DNA from: Sulfurimonas sp. SAG-AH-194-I05
GTDB lineage: Bacteria > Campylobacterota > Campylobacteria > Campylobacterales > Sulfurimonadaceae
Direction of reading: 5' to 3'
Assembly (NCBI RefSeq): GCF_029215955.1
Contig: NZ_JAEMVA010000020.1
Span: forward strand, 1-33,742
Length of the DNA: 33,742 nt
The notes beneath the pieces were generated by a model, which searched no databases, was not told the DNA's origin, and was given only the letters and a program-made list of their open reading frames with translations. The position numbers were made by a program, and so were the translations under genes. Below, piece by piece: positions 15,395-21,267 of the stretch. How positions within the stretch are numbered: the first letter of the stretch is position 1; each line of letters opens with the position of its first letter.

Positions 15395-16639
15395 ATGAAG
15401 CTTATTATATACGTACTACTATTTACACAAAGTATTTTTGCTTCTACGCAAATATCGTACGATAGAAATAATATTCATCTTGAAAAAATTCTTAATAAAA
15501 TTACCTATAGCGAAGCAGAGATATCATTAAAGCCCTATGCAAATCAATCACAAGCACTCCTTGGTATAAAAAATTTAGATACAGTTAGCATAGTGGCATC
15601 ACATGTATCAACCATTGATGCCATATATAAAAGTAATCCAACAATAGCTACAAAATACAGTGTTCTTGCCTTTTTGCAAGAACAAAGTATTCATATAGCA
15701 GTTCGTAAGGGCGCACGTTTTAAGACGATTTATGATTTACACAAAAGAAATGTAAATGTAGGTAGAGAAGCGAATGCAATGGACTTATTTGCAAATACTT
15801 TATCTACAGTATTTAAACTCAATTTTAAAAATCAATACAATCATACACAAGATGCTCTCAACAATATGATTCACAACGGCGGTATTGATGCTGTACTTTT
15901 TACAGATACTGTTCCCTCTAATCTTTTACTACCATATAAAGACTCTATCCAGCTTTTAAATATCCCTAATATCCAAGGTTTTAAACAAAGGCTTATACCA
16001 AAGAATGCTTACGCACAGAGTGATGATGTAATGAGCATCGAATCAGACCTCATTCTCATTGCTACGCAAAAATATATAATAAACAATGCAGATGCTGTGC
16101 AAAGACTTATTGAAAATATTTTTTCTAGTGCTACTATCAAAGGAAGAACTCTGTGCACAAAAAAATATTCCCTGCGTACAGCTACTCGTGTAGCCAAAGA
16201 ATGTAAGAAAAACATACAAGTATTAGATTCCAATACGCCAAAACAATCGCTACAAAGAAAACCTAAAAAGAGAGGACTCAACCTTGTAAAAAAAATAGAA
16301 ACAATCGAAGATATTGAACTCTATTCGTATCCATTATTTAAAAATAAAAGTTTTGGAAAGCTTACGAGAGCTGGAGAACTTAAAAAAATAAAACAGCTCA
16401 TCCATTTCTATGAAGAAGAAAAAACTTTAAATAAAAAAACAAAACTTATCATCAAAAGCTACTCTAACACAGGAAACTCTTATGCTCTTGCACAAAAGAC
16501 CTTTAAAATTTTAAAGAAAAAAGGGATACCCAGAAGTTCTATGATAATTAAATCATTTAACACGCAAAAAAAATGTAATGCATCCATGCATGTGGAATGC
16601 AAATACATTCAAACCAAAATTCTATTTGAATTTTTATAA
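15395..16639 (+). CDS. Solute-binding-like (TAXI/NMT1 type) protein with an OmpA-like tail
   Basis: A 414-aa protein with a signal peptide (MKLIIYVLLFTQSIFAST). Residues about 18-255 resemble TAXI/NMT1 periplasmic binding proteins: VSIVASHVSTIDAIYKS, a strand with IHIAVRKGARFKTIYDLHKRNVNVG (longer in full), DALNNMIHNGGIDAVLF and a final helix. Residues about 320-414 look like a degenerate OmpA-like peptidoglycan-binding domain (LIIKSYSNTGNSYALAQKT, ILKKKGIPRSSMIIKSF), though the usual NxxLSxxRA motif is poor. No transporter permease lies nearby, so it is more likely a structural or sensory protein than a transport receptor. The fusion is uncommon; the OmpA part is tentative. Confidence 0.65.
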   Translation: MKLIIYVLLFTQSIFASTQISYDRNNIHLEKILNKITYSEAEISLKPYANQSQALLGIKNLDTVSIVASHVSTIDAIYKSNPTIATKYSVLAFLQEQSIHIAVRKGARFKTIYDLHKRNVNVGREANAMDLFANTLSTVFKLNFKNQYNHTQDALNNMIHNGGIDAVLFTDTVPSNLLLPYKDSIQLLNIPNIQGFKQRLIPKNAYAQSDDVMSIESDLILIATQKYIINNADAVQRLIENIFSSATIKGRTLCTKKYSLRTATRVAKECKKNIQVLDSNTPKQSLQRKPKKRGLNLVKKIETIEDIELYSYPLFKNKSFGKLTRAGELKKIKQLIHFYEEEKTLNKKTKLIIKSYSNTGNSYALAQKTFKILKKKGIPRSSMIIKSFNTQKKCNASMHVECKYIQTKILFEFL

Positions 16640-16656
16640 CAACACAAAGGAAAAAC

Positions 16657-17226
16657 ATGTTCAATAAAATTATACTAAGTACGGTAGTCGCTTCGGCTTT
16701 AATGACAAGTCTTTATGCCAAGACAGAAGTTGTAGTGAAAAACTCTAAAATAACAAGCGACACAATCATTGGTAAAGGGACTACGTTAAAGCAAACAAAC
16801 GCAGGAACAAAAATAAAAGGTAAAAAAGTAAAAATTTCTAATTCTACAATATCAAGTGATACAATCATTGGAGAAAAAGCAAAACTAACGAACTCTAATG
16901 TAGGAAATCAGATTCAAGGTTCTAAAAGTGTTACAATCAAAAATAAATCTGTAATAAGTGCAGATAGTAAAGTTGGGGACAATACAAAAGTTTTTAATTC
17001 TAACCTTGGAAATACAATAAAAGGGAAACAAATAACAGTTGACAACGCAAAAGTACTCAGTAAAACAACTGTTGGAAAAAAATCTATAATCATAAATAGT
17101 AATCTTGGAAATAAAATTAAAGCCGATACTGTTTATCTTAAAAACTCTACAATCCGTTCAAACACCCGTATTGGACAAGGTGTTAAAATGAGTGGTAGTA
17201 ATGCTGGAGTATCTTTAGGATACTAA
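16657..17226 (+). CDS. Exported protein made of five ~33-residue beta-solenoid-like repeats
   Basis: A 189-aa protein: signal peptide (cleavage after LYA, about residue 21), then five tandem repeats to the C terminus. The consensus unit is V-x-I-K-N-S-x-I-x-S-x-T-x-I-G, about six variable residues, then N-S-N-L-G-N-x-I-K-G. Alternating Ile/Val with Asn, Ser, Thr and Gly is typical of stacked beta solenoids. It lacks the curlin pattern (S-x5-Q-x-G-x2-N-x-A-x3-Q) and the strict hexapeptide repeat of acyltransferases. There are no cysteines. It follows the CsgG-family gene with one gene between. By analogy with curli it could be the major exported, perhaps amyloid-like, subunit; that is inference. 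Confidence 0.8.
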   Translation: MFNKIILSTVVASALMTSLYAKTEVVVKNSKITSDTIIGKGTTLKQTNAGTKIKGKKVKISNSTISSDTIIGEKAKLTNSNVGNQIQGSKSVTIKNKSVISADSKVGDNTKVFNSNLGNTIKGKQITVDNAKVLSKTTVGKKSIIINSNLGNKIKADTVYLKNSTIRSNTRIGQGVKMSGSNAGVSLGY

Positions 17227-17296
17227 AATATGTAATAATGAATGAATGGTAGTAGTATTAAAAAACAGTGATTTAGGTATCACAATGGGAGAGTAA

Positions 17297-18307
17297 ATGT
17301 ATAAACAATTTATTATAAGTCTCTTTTTAAGTATCATCTTTTCTCATGCCTTATTCGCAAGTGACATTGGCTATATTTCTGCTATAAAAGGCTCTGCCAT
17401 TATACAAAGAGAAGGTGAAAAAATAGTACTGCATAAAGGCTTCTTGCTAGAAGAAAAAGACAGGATTATTACCACGAAAAAATCTAAAGTACAAATACGA
17501 TTTAAAGATGATACAGTAATTAGCATAGGGCAAAATAGTACTTTTTATATTTACGAATATCTCTTTGAGGAGAATCAAGAACCAATAGCTACATTTGGTT
17601 TATTTACAGGTGCACTTCGTGCTATTAGTGGAAAAATAGGAAAAATTGCTCCTCAAAAGTTTGCAATGCATACAAAAACTGCAACCATTGGAATACGAGG
17701 AACAAATTTCGGTGTTATTCTTTTAGATAATGATGCTTACCAGACTTTTTGTACAAGTGGTGCAATTGTTATTCGTACAGGTTCGAAGAAGTATGTCGTT
17801 GAAGAAAACTTCTTTATGCATTCCACCTCCCATGGGAAGGTCTCTATTAGAAAATCCACCGCTTCTGATTTAGAAATCATTCGTCATCATGATCTACTTA
17901 TGAAGCATCATAGTGGACATATAAATATAATAAACTCTTCCATAAAAAGTAAAACACATATTGCAAAGAATGTTACTATAAAAAATTCAAACCTTGGAAC
18001 TGAAATTATCTCAAATACTATAAATATTCAAAACTCGAAAATTATAAGTACTACAAAGGTGGGAGATAACTCTCGCATTATAGGAAGTAACCTTGCAAAT
18101 CATATCCATGATAAAAAAATCAATGTACGTAATTCTGAGATTAAAAGTAATGTAAATATAGGAAAAAATGTTTTCATCAAAAATGCAAACCTAGGGCATC
18201 AGCTCAAAGGAAATATACGCAATGTTACAAGCACTTCAAATGTAACTATTGGCAAAGGAAGCAGTGTAGAAAATGGTAATTTCGGTGTAGTACAAGAGGA
18301 TGAATGA
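17297..18307 (+). CDS. FecR-domain protein with a C-terminal solenoid-repeat region
   Basis: A 336-aa protein with a signal peptide (residues 1-21). The FecR domain covers about 25-180, with the signature TATIGIRGTNFGV (128-140) after IRFKDDTVISIG. Residues about 208-330 hold four repeats of the same kind as in the preceding protein, for example INIINSSIKSKTHIA and VTIKNSNLGTEI. No sigma factor or TonB receptor gene is nearby, so classical FecR signalling is unlikely; exported FecR-domain proteins are often surface or adhesin associated. The domain order suggests an anchored or nucleating version of the subunit. A 70-nt gap precedes it, containing a short GTGAT/ATCAC inverted repeat (17268-17283) and the ribosome site GGGAGAG. 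Confidence 0.82.
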   Translation: MYKQFIISLFLSIIFSHALFASDIGYISAIKGSAIIQREGEKIVLHKGFLLEEKDRIITTKKSKVQIRFKDDTVISIGQNSTFYIYEYLFEENQEPIATFGLFTGALRAISGKIGKIAPQKFAMHTKTATIGIRGTNFGVILLDNDAYQTFCTSGAIVIRTGSKKYVVEENFFMHSTSHGKVSIRKSTASDLEIIRHHDLLMKHHSGHINIINSSIKSKTHIAKNVTIKNSNLGTEIISNTINIQNSKIISTTKVGDNSRIIGSNLANHIHDKKINVRNSEIKSNVNIGKNVFIKNANLGHQLKGNIRNVTSTSNVTIGKGSSVENGNFGVVQEDE

Positions 18308-18308
18308 G

Positions 18309-19034
18309 ATGCTAAAACTACTAAAAGCCTTTGCCCTTTCACTTAATATGCTGAGTATTATTCCCTTTTTTAAAGTACATACTTTTTACAAGGGTATAAA
18401 TGGGTACTCTGCAATGTTTTATCCCTTCGTCGGTTTTATCCTTGGTAGTATTTTATTTTTAATACATATGCTTTTAGAGCCTTTGCTTCCTCTCATGCAC
18501 TTAAGTGTACTTATTTTTGCCTTATGGATTCTTATTACTGGGGGCTTACACCTTGATGGTCTTAGTGATACGATTGATGGACTCTTTGTTCATAAAGATA
18601 AAGCACTCCAAATAATGAAAGATCCACATGTTGGGGGAATGGGGATGATTTTTACGTTTACCTTTTTACTTTTAAAACTCTCCTCTGTTATACATTTTGA
18701 GCTATTTTACTTCCTGCCTTTTATTTTGATGTACTCGCGTTTTAATGCTGTTTTAGCACTTTATTTTTTTCCATATATTAGCAATGGTGTTGGTAAACTT
18801 CTCAAAGAAGAGCTTCACTTTCCACATATGCTATTTGGACTTATTTTTACACTTTTCTTAGCCTACTACGCTTCATTTATAGGTGCTTTTTTCGTTTGTC
18901 TTTTTATACTTTTACTCGTTGGAAGTTTTTTTAAAGCGCGACTAGGAGGCTTTAATGGTGACATGTATGGTTTTTTAATTGAAGTAACTGAGGTAGCCCT
19001 TTTAAACTATGTAATCCTTACACAACTCACATGA
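18309..19034 (+). CDS. cobS: Adenosylcobinamide-GDP ribazoletransferase CobS
   Basis: A 241-aa integral membrane enzyme that joins adenosylcobinamide-GDP and alpha-ribazole (or its phosphate) in the last steps of cobalamin synthesis. The signature GGLHLDGLSDTIDGLF and KDPHVGGMG, both metal- or substrate-binding parts of CobS, are present, with about six membrane segments. I chose the ATG at 18309 because AAGAGGA (18294-18300) is spaced correctly for it; the ATG at 18300 would overlap that site. The gene begins 1 nt after the FecR-repeat gene stop and overlaps cobC by 4 nt (ATGA), so it is probably transcribed with the large surface operon as well. Confidence 0.93.
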   Translation: MLKLLKAFALSLNMLSIIPFFKVHTFYKGINGYSAMFYPFVGFILGSILFLIHMLLEPLLPLMHLSVLIFALWILITGGLHLDGLSDTIDGLFVHKDKALQIMKDPHVGGMGMIFTFTFLLLKLSSVIHFELFYFLPFILMYSRFNAVLALYFFPYISNGVGKLLKEELHFPHMLFGLIFTLFLAYYASFIGAFFVCLFILLLVGSFFKARLGGFNGDMYGFLIEVTEVALLNYVILTQLT

Positions 19035-19582
19035 TTATAACTTTTGTACGGCATGCAGAAGTAGAAGAAGCGTACATTGGAAAGTACAATGGACATAGAG
19101 ATATTTCTCTCTCAAAAAAAGGCGAACTTCAAGCTATAAAGTTAGCTAAGAAACTTCAAAATGAGAGTTTTGATACAATATACTGCTCTGACTTACTTCG
19201 AGCAAGACAAACCCTTGCTCCATTGAAGCATTCTTTAGAAGTGATTTATACAAAAGCATTACGAGAAAAATCATGGGGAATCCATGAGGGAAAAAGTTTT
19301 CAAGAAATTCAAGATTCAGGCATATATTATGAAAACTTTCAACAGTGGATTACGGCACTTGATGGAGAAGATATAAATACTTATAAAAATAATGTCAAAA
19401 GTTTTTTTACAAATATAGTTTTACAAGAAGAAGTAAACAGTATACTCATCGTTACACATTCTGGCCTTATTAAGACCTTCCTTTCTATAATGCAAAATAC
19501 CCCCCTAGAAGTAGCGTTTAATATCACATTAAAATATACAGACATTGTAAAATTTGATGTAAATAACACAAAAATACTATAA
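19031..19582 (+). CDS. cobC: Histidine phosphatase, probable alpha-ribazole phosphatase CobC
   Basis: A 183-aa protein of the histidine phosphatase superfamily. The catalytic RHAE motif is at residues 7-10 (TFVRHAEVE), with YNGHRDISLSKKGELQA and the second catalytic His in VTHSGLIKTF. CobC removes the phosphate from alpha-ribazole phosphate or from cobalamin phosphate. The 4-nt overlap with cobS supports this assignment over a general phosphoglycerate mutase-like role. The length is usual for CobC. Confidence 0.85.
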   Translation: MIITFVRHAEVEEAYIGKYNGHRDISLSKKGELQAIKLAKKLQNESFDTIYCSDLLRARQTLAPLKHSLEVIYTKALREKSWGIHEGKSFQEIQDSGIYYENFQQWITALDGEDINTYKNNVKSFFTNIVLQEEVNSILIVTHSGLIKTFLSIMQNTPLEVAFNITLKYTDIVKFDVNNTKIL

Positions 19583-19611
19583 AAATATTCTTTTTTAGTT
19601 ATAATATTTTT
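19581..19611. terminator. AT-only hairpin after cobC, possibly a weak terminator
   Basis: AAAAATATT (19581-19589) and AATATTTTT (19603-19611) are perfect reverse complements with a 13-nt loop and a T run. The stem has no G or C, so it is weak. The right arm overlaps the -10 box of the next gene, so terminator and promoter share sequence. Confidence 0.35.
19600..19605 (+). promoter_or_regulatory. Consensus -10 box of the haem chemoreceptor gene
   Basis: A perfect TATAAT, 48 nt before the ATG at 19654. It predicts a start near 19611-19612 and a leader of about 42 nt that holds the AAGGA ribosome site (19642-19646). Confidence 0.6.
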
Positions 19612-19653
19612 TTATTAATCAAAATAATAAGTAAATATTTCAAGGACATTTAA

Positions 19654-21243
19654 ATGTTAGCAACGATTAAAGCAAAAGTAGTACTTTCTATTGTATCCGT
19701 TAGTATATTAGGATTTTTTGGTATATCCTACTACCTCACATATAGCTTAAACGCTGTTTCTCAAAAAACAACAGAAGAGTCTCTTCGTATGCTCAGCCAA
19801 TCTATCTTTCAAACAATGACTGGAAGTATGATGATGGGTGATCCAGCAGTTGTTCAAGAAACATTTAAACATGCCAGAAGTATTGATGGAATAGACGCAT
19901 TAAATATATCAAAATCTGAAGCTGTTTTAGAATACTACGGAAATGGGGAAGTTATTACACAAGATCCCCTCATAATAGATGTCCTTAACAACAGTACTAC
20001 TAAAATTATTCAAGCAACAAATGATGGTCATCATACATTACGAATATTAAAACCCATGGTAGCAGAACAAAGATGTTTAACCTGCCATAACAACGCTAAA
20101 CCAGGTTATGTTTTAGGGGCAATGGATCTTGTAGTATCACTTGATAGTATCGATGAAGAAATTCAAAAAAGTAAAGTATTACTTTATATAGCACTCGGAA
20201 TTTCACTTATCCTCTTTATAGCTTTTGCTGCTATTTTCTTTATTACAGAAGTGTTTAAGCCTCTTACATTGCTAAAAAACAGAACCTCTGAACTTGTTAG
20301 TGGAGACAAAGACCTTACAAAACGTCTCTATATTAGAAAAGGAAATGAATTTGGTGACGCAGCAGGTGAAGTAAATAACTTTATAGAAATGATTCAAGCA
20401 ACAGTGAATGATGTAAAGTATCTTGGTGATCAAAACTCTGAAATTGCAGCTGAAATAGAGATGTCAAGTCACGTAATTGCAAGCAGTACAAATCATGAAA
20501 AAGTTATTGTTGATAGAACTACCGCCAAAGGGGAAATTGTTCAATGTCTTTTACAAGAGTCAGCAAAAGCAGCACAAGCAACACAAGACATGATAGACAA
20601 TGCGCACCAAGAACTTACAAGTGCGCAAACTTCACTTGAATCACTCACCCACGAAGTTGAAGAATTTGTAGATATAGAAGAACAGTTATCTAATGAACTC
20701 TCAGATCTTAAAAATGATGCTGATGCCGTTAAGAATGTGCTTGGAGTTATTAAAGACATTGCAGAACAAACAAACTTACTTGCTTTAAATGCAGCTATTG
20801 AAGCAGCTCGAGCGGGTGAACATGGACGTGGTTTTGCAGTTGTTGCAGATGAAGTTCGTAAACTCGCAGAGAGAACACAAAAAAGCTTAACAGAAATAGA
20901 CATGAGTGTAAGTACTATTGTTCAGTCTATTAATGATGTAAGTGACAAAATGCATAACAACACTGAAAATATTAAAAATCTCACTATTATCACACAAAAT
21001 GCAGAAGAAAAAATCATAGCTACAACAACGGTCATGGAAAAATCACATAGTGCCGCGGAGAAATCTAAAACAGACAGTATGCGCATGTCACAAGAGATAA
21101 AAGCTATCATTGATGACATTGCAAATATAGAAGCACTTTCATCTGCTAATGGAACAAGTGCACATACGATTGCAGAAGATCTTACAAAACTTGTACATGT
21201 GGCAAATTCACTCAAAGAGACTATTGATGAGTTTAAAAGTTAA
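19654..21243 (+). CDS. Methyl-accepting chemotaxis protein with a c-type haem motif
   Basis: A 529-aa chemoreceptor. Membrane segment 1 is about residues 8-30 and segment 2 about 175-198. The periplasmic domain between them contains CLTCH at 141-145, a CxxCH motif for covalent haem c, in a context ([20 protein letters not shown]) like haem-binding PAS-type sensor domains of Geobacter chemoreceptors. A HAMP segment follows (about 198-250). The conserved signalling tip is at about 370-410 ([20 protein letters not shown] and following). No NWxxF-type pentapeptide is present at the C terminus (ends DEFKS). It probably senses redox or a small haem ligand such as NO or O2. It has its own promoter and ends at a shared terminator with the helicase gene. 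Confidence 0.9.
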   Translation: MLATIKAKVVLSIVSVSILGFFGISYYLTYSLNAVSQKTTEESLRMLSQSIFQTMTGSMMMGDPAVVQETFKHARSIDGIDALNISKSEAVLEYYGNGEVITQDPLIIDVLNNSTTKIIQATNDGHHTLRILKPMVAEQRCLTCHNNAKPGYVLGAMDLVVSLDSIDEEIQKSKVLLYIALGISLILFIAFAAIFFITEVFKPLTLLKNRTSELVSGDKDLTKRLYIRKGNEFGDAAGEVNNFIEMIQATVNDVKYLGDQNSEIAAEIEMSSHVIASSTNHEKVIVDRTTAKGEIVQCLLQESAKAAQATQDMIDNAHQELTSAQTSLESLTHEVEEFVDIEEQLSNELSDLKNDADAVKNVLGVIKDIAEQTNLLALNAAIEAARAGEHGRGFAVVADEVRKLAERTQKSLTEIDMSVSTIVQSINDVSDKMHNNTENIKNLTIITQNAEEKIIATTTVMEKSHSAAEKSKTDSMRMSQEIKAIIDDIANIEALSSANGTSAHTIAEDLTKLVHVANSLKETIDEFKS

Positions 21244-21267
21244 AAGAAACTCCTAAGAGTATCTTTT
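21242..21267. terminator. Bidirectional terminator between convergent genes
   Basis: AAAAGA-A-ACTC, loop CTAA, GAGT-A-TCTTTT. This is a 10-bp stem with one A/A mismatch, flanked by A and T runs, so it can end transcription from both sides. It contains the stop codons of the chemoreceptor (21241-21243, at the edge) and of the helicase (21253-21255, in the loop). Confidence 0.7.

Noticed and set aside
16657..17226. Hexapeptide acyltransferase or bactofilin for the repeat protein
   Set aside because: The repeat period is about 33 residues rather than six, there is no catalytic His region, and it has a signal peptide, unlike cytoplasmic transferases and bactofilins.
17268..17283. Short inverted repeat GTGAT-TTAGGT-ATCAC before the FecR-repeat gene
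   Set aside because: Only 5 bp, no T run, and close to what chance gives in a 70-nt AT-rich gap; mentioned in the gene entry but not called as a regulatory site.
16657..18307. True curli subunits CsgA and CsgB
   Set aside because: The Gln/Asn curlin pattern S-x5-Q-x-G-x2-N is absent; the similarity is only in gene logic.
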